From Dasyornis broadbenti (taxonomy: Eukaryota > Chordata > Aves > Passeriformes > Dasyornithidae), in NCBI GenBank assembly GCA_013397935.1, contig VZRN01004390.1:815706-879705 (forward strand): DNA of 64,000 bases, read 5' to 3'. The position numbers and the translations under genes are program-made. This document shows, piece by piece, positions 36,866 to 49,800 of the stretch (positions are counted from its first letter, which is position 1; every line of letters starts with the position of its first letter). Under the pieces are notes generated by a model, which saw nothing but the letters and a program-made list of their open reading frames with translations, searched no databases and was not told the DNA's origin.

Positions 36866-39800
36866 CTTGTTGCCTAATTTGTAAAGTTGAATGTTGGAAA
36901 AACTCTGTCTTTAAGGAGAAAATTCTAATATTACTTACAGTGTGCTAGTGAATTATTGTGATAAGGACCCAAAGCGTAGTAGTATACAATATAGAGAAAA
37001 GGAGAGACATACAGAAAGACATGCAGAAAGATGTAAGACATGCAAAAAGAATATGATCTATAAAAAGTCATCCAGCCAGGCAAAGTCTTTCACAGGTTCC
37101 TTCTCCCATTTTGTGACAGCATCAGTTGCAATGAATGTCTTAGTTACTGAGACTGTGTTAGAATGGAAATAAGCTTTTAAGACACTTTCCAGACTTTAGA
37201 AAGCCAGAGTAGTCACTGTTCTCACTGTTATTGGAGAAAGTGTCAGAGTGCATGGCCATCTCTTCTACTGCGAAAACTGTAGAAAACTATTCCACCTAAT
37301 ATTGTAATTCAAATTTTTGATGCTTATAAAGCAGTGATATTTTTTGATTTTGCTTTATCAAGACATAATTTTCATATGTAAGAACTGCCTGGAGACCTGG
37401 GTCAGCTATTACACAAGTGGACTTTTAAAAAGTAGGTAGCTAAAAGCATGACAGCTAATATATTCAATTCTCAGTGTACATTAAAATTAGAAAACTAGGA
37501 TAAGAAAGCCTGGAAGTCCTCAAAAAATAAGGGTATAAATGCAGCATTTTCAAAGATCAAAGTGAATGTAAATTACAGGTTTACTGAATCACAAATCATT
37601 AATAGTGATAAAAAGAAACGCCCACACTGCTTTTTTTTTTTTGGTGTAGAGAAGACACTACATAGAATGAAGCATAAAGCATACAACTGTAAATAAAAGG
37701 GGAAAAAATATATTTTTAAAAATTACATCACAGCAAATTGCCAAGGACAGTAAAAGTCTTGGAAGCCTCAAAAAGCAGGTGTCACTATGCCTTTTATGTA
37801 GCCAGTCACTGGTGTTCCAGAACTCTGTGTTACATACCTTGGCTCCCTCTCACCCTGTGAGTTTTACATTCCTTCCTGCATGGAATCACCACAGCTCCAG
37901 CAGGAAAGGAGGACACGCTAGTATCTAACAGGAGGCAGAGCTCTGAGTCAAAGCTTGTAAACATTCTTATTAAGGTTGTAAATAGTTTCATTGTAATAAA
38001 TCGTAAATTATCTTACAAGCAAGACAGCAGTTTTAAAGGAGGTAGAGCTTTCTCTCCAGGTCTTTGTTGGAAAGCAGGACTAGCTGCTGCTTACAGTGAA
38101 AATGTTCCAGTTTCTTTAGGGAAAGAAACCTATAGTCATGCAAGATTCTTACCAATGCTTCCTCCTTTCCAGGTACTTGTGGGATAAACTCAGAGCAAAT
38201 TAGTAATTTTGTTCATCAAAGTCCTGCTGGGAGCTGGAATAAAGCACTGTTCACAGTGAAATAAATGACAGGTCTTTCACTGTTACTATTTAATAGTGGG
38301 TTAGGATTTCATGCTTGGCATCTTTCATATTATATTTTTGAAGTCTGGTCATCAGCTGGTGCAGAAGTCTATATACAAACATCTCTCATTCCTCTTGTTT
38401 AAAGAATTTATAAGTTCTATGCAATGTAAAGCAATTTGAAAATCTTAATTTATAATTTTTTTTTCTCTTACCATATGAGCAGACTTTTGTTCCAATTGCT
38501 TCAAGTACAGTTCTTGAGGATCTATAAGATGATTTAAATGGTAGAAGATTTGGGCCTGAGGCTTCTTTTGTTTTTCCTGTATTGTGAATTCCCAGGTCCT
38601 GGGTAATATAGAAATAAGGTGTAAAGGGTATGAGCCATTAACAGATGCCACTGGTTCATAGCCATTGTGCCAAAGTTAAGTTTGCAGATGCTCACAGAAC
38701 CACCGTTTCATGACCTCAGTCTCTGAAACAAGTTTAGAGCTCCACTTTAGCAATATCAAAAAGAAAGAGAAGGGAATCCTAAATTCTGTTAAATGAGTAA
38801 GTAAAGTAGGTAAATGAGTGATGACTAAAGGTTTATTTACTGTAGTAATTAACATTGTAGTGAATTGCAAAGGTGATCAGTTTTTAAGAGAATTTTTACA
38901 GAAAACTTCTTGTGAAGCATAGTGTAAAACACTGCCCATTTTGTTAGAGGCCTTGATAAAAAACCACAATAATTCTCATTCACTGACAATACAACAGTCC
39001 AGCACTACATCTATTTCACAGTATTCAAATCCTGCTTTTCAGAGAAAGCAATTAATTCTGTCATCCACCTTTTTACTCCATTTTTCAATAATATCTCAGA
39101 AGTGTACAAATATTACTCATTTTTGCCAGAACTCTGGAAAAAGAGTGATTATTAACCTTATTTAGCAAAGGGGAGACACAGATTTAAAAGACTGCATGTG
39201 ATCTCAATTCAAGATAACAATCAGTGGTGGAAGTCAATCACTCTTCAGAGCCTGGCTGCCAGTTTTGCCAGCAAAAGGAAGCCAAGACTGTCTGAATTCT
39301 ATGAACTGTGAATCACGGTATGATTTCTTCACTGAACTTGGCATTAAACATTACATATGTTTAGACATGACTTCCAATAAGGTAATAAGCTTGTCATCTA
39401 GAAAAATGCTCTACTGGCAATCTGTGAAATATTCAATTTAATTGATTTGTCAGCACTGCACAGGAATTCATAAGTGTGATATGGCACGAGAACGAGCTTG
39501 AAGACTATATATATAAAAGCTTTATCATAAGGCAGTCAAAAACGATGAAAATTTAAGCAGTTCCTAATTATTAAGTGCTTGTTTCTATACACAAATAATA
39601 CTTTTTTAAATGTGTGTTTTTATGGATAATTTCTTAGCTTAAAAAAGAACGCTCAAAGGACCCAGAAACTCCCTAGTGCAACATCACAGTGAAGCACAAG
39701 TCCCTTTTCCTGTATTTCGCCAAGTAAAATTTAAACTCATTAATAAATTTAAAGAAGGTTTCCAATAGGTGTAGAAGTCTTTAGACTATCAAATGTTTTT

Positions 39801-40294
39801 CAAGTACGGTGAAAATTTGTAGCAGAACAGAGAAAAAGGACCCCACTATGCAGTACCACTATGGAGTGATAGAGTAAAGCAGAGACTTTTTTGGCTTGTC
39901 ATGTGTCCTACATAAGTATCAGAATGAACTATCTGCAAGAATAATAAAAATAATTTTTAAAAATGAGTGAATGTAATGATTTGTTATTTTATACAATTCC
40001 TTTATCTAAGCAATCACATTTGCTAATCCAATTTGTACCTTTACTGATCAAATCTTGTATATAATAATTCCATCTTTAGCTTTACTAATAGAGTCTTCTC
40101 TATTTTTTTACTTACACTAGCATTTAGGCACTTGTGACTTAAAAAAAAATTAGATACTGCTATTTATATTTTCTCCATAATCATATATCTCGTTGTCTAT
40201 GAAGAATATTCTTAGAATGCCAGCATAAATCCATGACTAAAAGGAAGATGGAAAGTTCTATATTCAGTGGCAGATGCAATAGCAGTAGAAACGT
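36866..40294. other. non-coding interval
   Basis: No gene recognised. A degenerate short tandem repeat of an AGACATGCAGAAAG-like unit is visible at about 37003-37050. Otherwise it is unique AT-rich sequence. Confidence 0.6.
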
Positions 40295-40880
40295 ACAGAA
40301 TCATAGAATACTTTGGCTTGGAAGGGACCTTTAAGGCCATCTAGTCCAACACTCCTGCAATGGGTAATCTTCAACTAGATCAGGTTGCTCAGAACCCCAT
40401 CTAACCTGACCTGGAGTGGTTCCAGGGTTGGGACATCCATCACCTCCTTGGGAAATCTGTTCCAGTGTCATCACCCTCTTTGTAAAAAATGTCTTCCTTA
40501 TGTCTTTTCTAAATCTACCCTCTCTTAGTTTAAAACCATTACCCATTGTCCTATCTCAACAGGCCCAGCTCAAATGTCTGTCCCCATCTTTCTTATAGGT
40601 GTCCTTTACATACTGGAAGGCTGCAATAAGATCTCCCCAGAGCTTTCTCCAGGCTGAACAGCCCCAATTCTCTCAGTCTGTCTCCACAGGAGAGGGGCTT
40701 AAGCCCTCTGATCACCTTTGTGGCCCTCCTCTGGACTTGCCCTAGCAGGTCCATGTCTTTCCTGTGCTGGGGTCTCACCAGAGAAGAGCAGAGCAGAAAG
40801 AACCATCTGTCTTGTCATGTTGGCCATGTTTCTTTTGATATAGACCGTTAGTCCCCCATAAGCCAGCTTTCTGCTAACTT
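40295..40880 (-). mobile_element. CR1 LINE 3' fragment
   Basis: It begins on the plus strand with CAGAATCATAGAATACTTTG and GGAAGGGACCTTTAAGGCCA, the reverse complement of the CR1 tail, and continues through CTCCAGGCTGAACAGCCCC and GGGGTCTCACCAGAGAAGAG to about CCAGCTTTCTGCT. It is 5'-truncated and in antisense orientation. Broken remains of the ORF2 end (GLFSLEKALGRSY-like) are readable on the minus strand. Confidence 0.93.
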
Positions 40881-43800
40881 TAGATAAGCAGAATACCCTG
40901 CGGAAGATGTCTCTTTTGAGTGATAGGACGAATAAGCACTCCTAAGAATTATTAGAGTTGAAAGATTCAACTTTTCAAACAATGTAAAACACCACAAGGC
41001 AACAGCCGCTCAAGTTCACTGCATTTTCCTTTTCGTTTTGATTTGTAGGCTGGAAAAATCCTGGGGCTCCTGAAATGGTTGTTGTCAGTTTGACATTTCC
41101 TTATAAATTGTATTTTATAGGATTACCTGTCCAACCCATATAACAAGCGTCTCTTTAAAACACAGTAGACATCCGTGCAACATTGTACGGTGGCAAGTCA
41201 ATTGGGACTTAAAGAATTATAAAGGGTATTGATTTATAATGTACAAGTAAACTCATCTTTTCTTCCAAATGGTTTTATACACACCTTAACACAAAACTGT
41301 TTGAGGGACACCTAATCTAATACACTCTGTAAAAATTTAGGCATCAGAGTGGAGCTTTTCAGATAGTGGTTTAAGGAAGTAATATTTATACAGCCTTCCT
41401 GCTTCCTGCTTAAAAAGTCTGTGCCTTTTCTTCCCCAATTCCCAATACATACACTCATGTTCTCAAGAAACAGTATGGTTTGCAGAATAGAGATAATAAG
41501 TTTTTTTAATGTAAGATTTTTATATTTTTGATGTTGTAAAATCAACAATCAACAATCAACTTTCTGAGAGAATAATTTAATATTTAATTTAAGGTTTTCT
41601 AGTTCTTCCCTTTCTTTCTTCTGTCTCCTTTTCTTCTCTGTTGTTCCTTTTGTGCTGACTTGTTCTAACTTGTCTTTGAAATTAATAGCTCTTTCAAGAT
41701 CAGTTATTGGGGTGTTTGGCCAAGTGATTGCATTTTATCCACACCCTCCCCCTTATAAATTGATAAGATGTTTCTTCAAAGTAGAATGCATATCTGTGGT
41801 ACAATGGGGTGCACACCACATTTTAAATTTTTGTTTAAAATTCTGTTGTCTTTTCTCATCTTTAATCTGCAAAATCCTAAACAATTTTTCTGTGTGGAAC
41901 AGAAGTCAAAGCAATGATAAAGTCTTATTTTTTACATTTAGTTTGGAAATGAAGTCATAAACACTTGTTAAACTTGGCTGGTTTTACACATTCATTCACA
42001 CGGGCTTTCATTTGGCTTCCATGTAGCCAAAGCAGATGTGTTTTAATAGCAATGAAAGTTGATTATAATTTGTTTTCTTGATCAAGCAGCTTTCATTGAT
42101 GTTTTGTACTTCAAATAAACTCTAGTGACTTGCCTCAGAAAGCCTGAACACCTTTTTTAAGGCTAAAATTGTGGAAAGCCCTCTGAAATAATCTTTGATG
42201 TGATTTTTCAAGCAGTGACAGGTCAAAGTGACTAAAGGGGACTTTCTATGGAGAAGTTAACGAGTCTTTTCCCATTTTGCTCTCATTTACAGTTTGCCTG
42301 AAATTCTAGGAATCTTACCTGTCCAGCTACTGCTTTTTCTGTAAGACAGCCCCCATTGCTACAATCAGCATGGGTTTTATAAATCCCTTTCATAATGAGA
42401 TGTGTTGTGAAGTAGCAGAAATTTCTATTGTGAACTTAATGAACTTCACTGCCAAATCCGTGGAGAAAAGACAGCAAACAAAGGGAAAGAGCCAACACTT
42501 CTGACCCCATTCAATTTCTTAAAATTGATATTCTACACAAGTTTTATGGGAATATTAGTATTTCTATTCATTAAATAAATCGTTGTGAAAATAGGAGGCT
42601 CTGATAACTGCCCATTCGTGCTTTCCAGTAAAATTTTCATTTCTCTAATTTGTACCTGCATGTAGATCCAGATATAGTGAGAAATAAAGGTACAATTTTA
42701 CAGCTCCTGGGTACATTGAATTTTGATTTTCACAGAGGTAAGGATTGTTTTCCTTCTTTGTGTATTTTCTTATAATGTAAAACACAGCAAAACAAGAACA
42801 TCTTTAACATCATCAGAGGGGTTGCATACAGATCTGGGTTAGTAATTTCATTCATACTAAATGACTTTCATAGTGGGCCTGATATGGTTGTTTAGTTAGT
42901 TCTTCATTTATGTGAAAATTTTGGGGTCAATAGAGAAACCACTGGCAAACCTGCTGTGAATGTTTTTGTCTCTGTACTTCCTAGTGTGTTTTGATATTTG
43001 ATTTTGATGTGATATTGTTCTTTAAAAGTCCTTGTTGCTCTGCCCCTTTTGTGACCTTCAAAGAAAATCAAAAGCCCTCTTCTACGCTCGTGCTCTCCTC
43101 TACCACAAAACACAAATACTCTTTCCTGGAATATTTGCTAAAGTACACAAGATTTACCATTCTAATAGCTTGTTTCATGGAGAATACTTACAGGAAGGAA
43201 CATGTCTTCTTTCTGTTTGATTTTCTATTCCTGAAGCAAACATTTTAACCTCTTTATATACTTCTTTGAATTTTCAGACAAGTAGCATGCTTCATTCTTT
43301 GTCTAAAACCCCTTCACTTCATTTTTTCAACTGAAGTTGTTTCAACATTGCGGCTGAAAAATTAATTAAATCCTTTATGGATTTTTTGTAATACATATTG
43401 AAGTTTGTGTTTATGTATTGTATGCATCATTCTCCAACTGATTTGATAACTTTAGTTTTTAAAGGGTAGTTTTCAAAGGGAAGAGAAAAGCAAAAGTTTT
43501 TTATTAAACTGAGAAAAGATGTAGTCTTTATGTAGATATTATGATATCTGCCAAAATGTAATTTGAGCAGAATTACACTTAACAATTAATTTCTGAGTTA
43601 TTTTCAAGAACAAAGCACTTATCTTATTCTACTCTCTTTGATTTATCACTAAAACTGTCATGCTCATGGTTAGTGCAGGAAACTTTAAAAATTATATCTT
43701 AACAGCTGATATTTTAATACAGGAGCCTTCCATAAAAATTCTCTATATTTATTATGTTTATAAGGAGAAATTAATGATGAAAAGAATTTTTAACATTTTA

Positions 43801-46293
43801 TAAAATGCTACATATAATTTTTATAACCCTAGATAATATTCTATTTCAGAAATTCTTGAGAGACAAATATTGCAATGATCTCAATTTAGTTTTATAATAC
43901 CTGCCCTTTGAGCTGTTGCAAATAAAAATAGATATTGTCCTCTAGGTTATCAGCATGAAACAGAATTACAAGAAATTGTATATGTTTTCTTTCTTGTTGG
44001 CACCATGACTTAAAAATTTATATTCAAAGAAATTGCATATATCATTCTGACATTCTAATTTACTGAAAATTTTCAGATAGTACCAAAACATTTTTTGTGA
44101 GCACACAGTTCTCTTTTTTTTACAGAATGATGACTCATTTTAGCCTACTGCAACTGTAAACAAGAAGAAATTGTTCTAAGAGCACACATGCCTTCCTGCT
44201 ACAGTTCATTTTAACCTTTAGGACAGAGTGGAGCAGCCACAGAATTTTCACTGTCAAATCTTTTCAATTGCTGGACTTCTATCTTATTTCACAAGTTTTT
44301 AATAAAAATATTACACCTGTGATATTAAATAACTTTTACAAAACTATTATCTAAATATTTTTTGTTACAAATATTTTGCTCATCTTGTGTCTTCCTTTTG
44401 TTTAAACAAATCAACACTGACCTTAGAAAGGAAAGTATGTCTTAGTCTGGTCTAGGTAATTTAAGTAATAATAAATGCAGCTTTATTTCTATGCTGGAAA
44501 TATTTTGATAATTTGTCTTTTTTGCTTTTATTTGGTAATAAAAAGGAAAAGAAATTAGAGGCCATATTCAATAAAATTTGACACCATAAAACTTAGTTTT
44601 TTAAGAACTTTTCCCCTGGATTACACTACAGAACCCAGTTTTTATAACTACGCAACTTCAACAGCAGGTTTGAAGTGAAAGATTTGTAAAGCTCAATTGC
44701 TAAGAAGGAATCTCAGCCAATATCTTATCCAAGGTGAGGGATAATCTCAAATCCCATTCCTCAGACCATTTCCTCCAGTGTACAGGGATACATCCTCCTA
44801 CACAGGATCTGCAGCACTAAATTCTGTCCTGGAGTTAGTTCCTTATGTAATTTTTCCTTAAAATACAAGTTAGGCTCATTCTTTCTTTTGTTACTAGAAA
44901 GTGGTAGCTGGAGCATATTCTGAATTTAATTCTCAACAGCTCTTGAAGGTATTCACACTGACATCCAACAGGATTTCCTAGTCAGTATGTCAGAGATTTC
45001 TGCCTGGCTACTTGCTGCCTTTCCTGAAGAAGCTGTGCAGGAAGTTGTGAGAAGATAGTCAGGGCCACCCAGTTGAGAGCTGGGTGCTTGCTGAATTCCT
45101 GATTCAAAGCATGCTTTCACTTACAGCTTAAAAGAGAACACAGAAGCAGACAAGACTGAGATTATTACAAATGTACTTATTGCAATTTACTCCTATTTGG
45201 ATGCCCAGCACTGGTCACAAAACGCTTTGAAGGAAAACAAATATCACCACTTTTTTTTTTCTATGAAAACCCAGAATAAAATCATGAGGCAGAGTTCCTC
45301 CAGAAATTAAGTGCAACAACAATCTTTGCTTATACTTGACTGGTATAAGATTTCCTGGTTTTAAGATTTTCTGTGATACAGATACCATTCTGGCAGAAGA
45401 GGCAGAGTCATAATAAGCCAAATGCATATTGAGTGTGGGCAAATATTTTTTTTCTCCTCTCTAAAAGATCTTCCAAAAATATATCATGATTCCAGTTGAC
45501 ATTGTCTTTCTCACGAGGCTTCATTCTAAGAATTACTGAAGATGAATTGTCTAAGGAAAAGTCTTGCAGCCAAGGCAGTGCTTGCTGTCAGGAGCCACAG
45601 CTTTTGAGATGATTCAGTCTCTGCTCCAATGCAGTGTAATGGAGGGGACAGTCTCTTTTGGATGATCTATGAATGTTTCTTACTAGAGCCCCCTCCAGGA
45701 AATTTCATAGATGAGGATCTACGCCTCCTTCCTGGCTTCAGGGAAGGCTGGATTTTCACTGCTATTGTTAAAAACAACTTTTGAGCTTTTGACTGTAGCT
45801 ATAGTTACTTGGTGAGTAAGGTCAAGGGTTTTAATGAGAATAACAATACAATGCTAGCCAAGACTTTGGTTTGTCATAAACAACTGAGGGTTTTTTCATA
45901 TTTTACGTAAATCAAGTTCAAAACTTAGTCATTCTCCACCTGAAGTCAAGAGCAGGATACCCATTGCCTTCATATATGCCCAGTCAAACCTTGGGGGAAG
46001 TAACAGTTTGCTCCAGGAATTCTAGCATAATATGTAAGGAGTTGAGGATAGTGGCTGGCAAATAATAAATAATTTAATGCATATCTTTCTTACTCCAAGC
46101 CTAGTTTTCACTACAGCTGTTTTAACCAGGATTAATCCTAACACTAACATGCATTCCTCTATCTGCCCAACCAAAAGTTCAAGTGATCAGTTATTTCAGG
46201 AGCAGCTGTTTTTTGCAGTGCACTTATTTTTTCATTTTGTGTTCTTAATCTTGGCATATTTGTTTCCTTCTCATTCATTTAAGAACAAAGGAA

Positions 46294-46328
46294 AAGCTAT
46301 GAAAAGTTTATGTAACTTTTCATAGCTT
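46294..46328. repeat. perfect 15-bp inverted repeat, 5-nt loop
   Basis: Arms AAGCTATGAAAAGTT and AACTTTTCATAGCTT flank the loop TATGT. GG/CC outside the arms could extend the stem past a two-base bulge. No transposon was recognised around it, and it is too short for a typical pre-miRNA. Confidence 0.9.
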
Positions 46329-46818
46329 CCTATTTGCTTCTGGAATAAATCTTAGATTATTTAATTTACAGATGAAAGCACATCGATTTATATTTAAATG
46401 ACCCTGTCAATCAGTGTGAGGAAGTTGTTTTAGTTTTCAAAATGCTATAGTTTTGGCATTTCTCACTATGATAATGAAATGTACAAACTTAGAAGAATTT
46501 TGCTGTGAGTTGTGTACTACTCAGAGAACACATTTTGAGTTTGTTTAACACCACTAATATATAAGGTATTTGACAGGTTTGGGTTTTTTTCCTCAAGGAA
46601 TATAGACTAAATATCACCACTTAGAATAGTCATACATTTAGAAACATTGCTTACTTGAATACGGAAGAAAACTATTTATAAACTAAATCTTACTAAACAT
46701 GAAAGTCTAAGTAGTTGCATTTTATTTTTTTTAATTACTGTTTTTATTGCTTCTGGTCTATAACCAGCACTACTAAACAGCATGGCATTCGGAATGTGAC
46801 ATTTTTTACTATATCAAG

Positions 46819-46875
46819 TGAGTTGGAAAAGGTTTAAAAGGGTCATCTAGTCCAAATTCCTGCTCAAAACCTCTC
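46819..46875 (-). mobile_element. possible short CR1 3'-end remnant
   Basis: GAGTTGGAAAAGGTTTAAAAGG followed by GTCATCTAGTCCAAATTCCTGC resembles the reverse complement of the CR1 tail (GTTGGAAGGGACCTTTAAAGGTCATCTAGTCCAAC). Only about 55 bases are recognisable. Confidence 0.6.
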
Positions 46876-49800
46876 TTACTGCTTGTGGCATGAGAAATGC
46901 TGGATATTCTGGTGAGCCACAGTTAAGACATCACTGGCTTGGTAATAAGAGCAGCACATTTGTTCTTCAATTAGTCTTTGCTTCCCTACTTTGCATGGTC
47001 CTTTGAAATTCTGGTGAGGAACCTGATGCATACCTGTGATCTTGACCAAAATCATGCAGAAAATAAACAGTTAAGCTACATATAAAATTCAGAAAGCTGA
47101 CCCTCAGTCCTTTGTTCAAGCCGTATTCTTTCTGGATTGCTTTGAAATTATTTGAAAAAATCCTTATGGAATTTTGTCTGAGATTTGTACTGAGGTATCC
47201 AACAGGAAAACCTCTGTTTATCATTGGAAAAAATTGCTGCATGATGGCTCTGCACCCTATCCAGCAATGTGTTCGGCTCTGTACTTATCCATGGCACTCA
47301 TAAAACATGAAGAAGACATATTTTCTGTTGACATCCTACCATTGTTGGTGATCTGAAAAAAATTATGTCAAATTAAAAATAGATAATCACATTTAGATAC
47401 TGTTTTTTGATTTTGTTCCCAGCACAGGTCCCACAGTCTTAATAAATGCTAATCTGAGCAAAGTTTTACATTGGCTGATCATCAAAATGCAGGATTAACA
47501 CTGCTTGCTCAACAGGTCTTAGTGACAATTAGTTTTATCATGTAAAACATAATTTTCTGATAGATTGAGGGAAGTTTACTTTTAGCACTTTTATTATATA
47601 TAAAAAAATATTTCCTAACGTAATCGTTTGCTGGTTAATGGTATGTTCAGCAATTCTATTGCTGGTTGCAATATTTAGTCAAAAAACATCCCCTAAAGTA
47701 AAGACGTTCAGATGTTCTTTTTTTTCTATTGACTGCAAAATGTGAGAGATGAGGTGTGGGTGAAGATTAAGGGAGCAGCTGCTTTCTGCAGAGACTTTTG
47801 ATGGGGTTGTCACCAGCAGCTTACAGGGTTCTGTTCCAGCTCCTGGATGGTACTGGAAGAGTGTGTGTTATTTACTCCTCAGGAATAATGCACACCATCA
47901 CACTGCAGGGTACTGTATTTCAAGTACTGTCCTTATTGACTGTTTGGTGAGAGGGGCTGTTTTATGAGAAGATACTTAGTAGCAAAAACAAAGCTAGGAT
48001 TCTAATGTAAAACACCTATTTTTATGAATATACTGGTACTGGTATTTTTTAATTTTCTTTTTTTTATTTTTAACCTCAATTGAAGAAATGAACAAAAACA
48101 TTCACTATCTGGATTATTTGCAAAATAGATCAAGACATCTGAACGAAATGTGTGGTTTTTAACTATTCTGTTTCCTCTGAGGAGGTTCTCATGTGAGGTA
48201 TTGCGCTAAAGAAAACTGTGAGGGCTCTACTTGATTACAGAGAGCGTGGTGAATTCTTCATGTTTCCACACTTCATATTTTTAGAGTCTTTCATCTTTAG
48301 CCAAAGTCTGAAAGTTCTACTCACATCTCTCTTAAAAATCCTGGGAGGAGAGGTGGGCATAATTCCAGCATCCCTTCTAATCATACCTCAATGTAATCTC
48401 TTGTAACATCAAAGCAGTTGGAGGATGATGACTGGAAAAAAAAAAAAGTCAGCTAAAGTTCAGTCTCTGAATAATCTGTGTTTGCCTTTAGATTTGTGTG
48501 TGAGGAGGAAGGGGGTGGTGGTGTCAAACTAATCACATTGAAAGCTTGTCTTTTCCTGAAATAAGCTCCATATATGCTAGAATAATTAAATTTTCAATAA
48601 CTATTTGCCTTCATTAATGTGATGAGAAACAGTTCATGTAGGAATTCAAGCTAGTGATTTTTAGCCTTTAAATATCAGACACCTGATTTTCATTTCTAGA
48701 GGCAATGACCAATGTGCTATATGGCACTTTTAGACAAATTTGCAGCTGATCAATCACTTGTATTGCGTATGTGCGTGCCAAGTATGGACTGCATATATTG
48801 AAATGATTTGCAGAACTAGAACAAAACTAGCACTAGATGTCACTTGCACTAACACTTTGAAAATCAGTCACAAACCATTTTCTCTGTCCAGTCAGGGCAG
48901 GTAGGAGAGGACATTATCCCTTGCATAAAAGCAGTAATTAAAGTCCCTCTCAAGAAACAGTCAATGAATGCTGAGACTGTGAGAACACAGACTTCACCCC
49001 ACACCTCTTCTGTTCACTCTAAAGCCTGGTGAGTTAGTTACACAAATTCTGCTTGTTTTTTGTACAAGTCTGCAGAAGACTTGTAACAAACTCATCACTT
49101 CTAACACTTCAACTCCTGCAAAATATTTTCTGCTGATCATGCCTTGGGTTCTTGCTTCTTTCTTAAAAGTAACATACCCATTAGAACATCATAAATTCTT
49201 TTCTTATTGATCATAGCCCAAGAAAGTGCTTTCTAGCTTGGACTCTTGTCTCTGATTTTTACTTTGTCAGACAGTCTTTCACTGAGGTATCCTGATCAGT
49301 ATCACAGCTAGTGTTCCTGGATCTCTGGTTACTTATATGTTATTTATCCGGGGAAAGGGCTTGGGTTCAAAAGAAAGGTATGTGAGGTGTCTTACTGTTG
49401 TGTTTTTTTCACATTGTAATGCTTGCCAAATTTTGATCCTCCTGGTGATGGCTGCACTTATGAAAAATTTTTACCCATTTCTACATACAAATCTCAGACA
49501 GTGGAAAATGTCAGGGATATTGGAGCAAGAATCAGTTTGGATGCCCTAAGAACGACATATTTTGATCTGTATATATTACTCTAACAATTCACAGAAAGAC
49601 AGTTATCCAATACAGCAATTTAACTGAAATTTTTTGAAAAGTTGGGGTATGAACACCCTCAACAACTTTTGTTTCTCTCTTAGAGTGTAACATCTGGGAC
49701 TGGGAAAAAAGCTATAAATTTCCTATTTATCATCTGCAGAGTTATTTGCGTGTACCCAAGCAGCATCTATATGGGAATAAACTAATTTTAATCACAGACA

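Noticed and set aside
40331..40778. Open frames near 40.3-40.8 kb
   Set aside because: They lie inside a CR1 fragment. The minus-strand ones are degraded ORF2 and the plus-strand one is its antisense.
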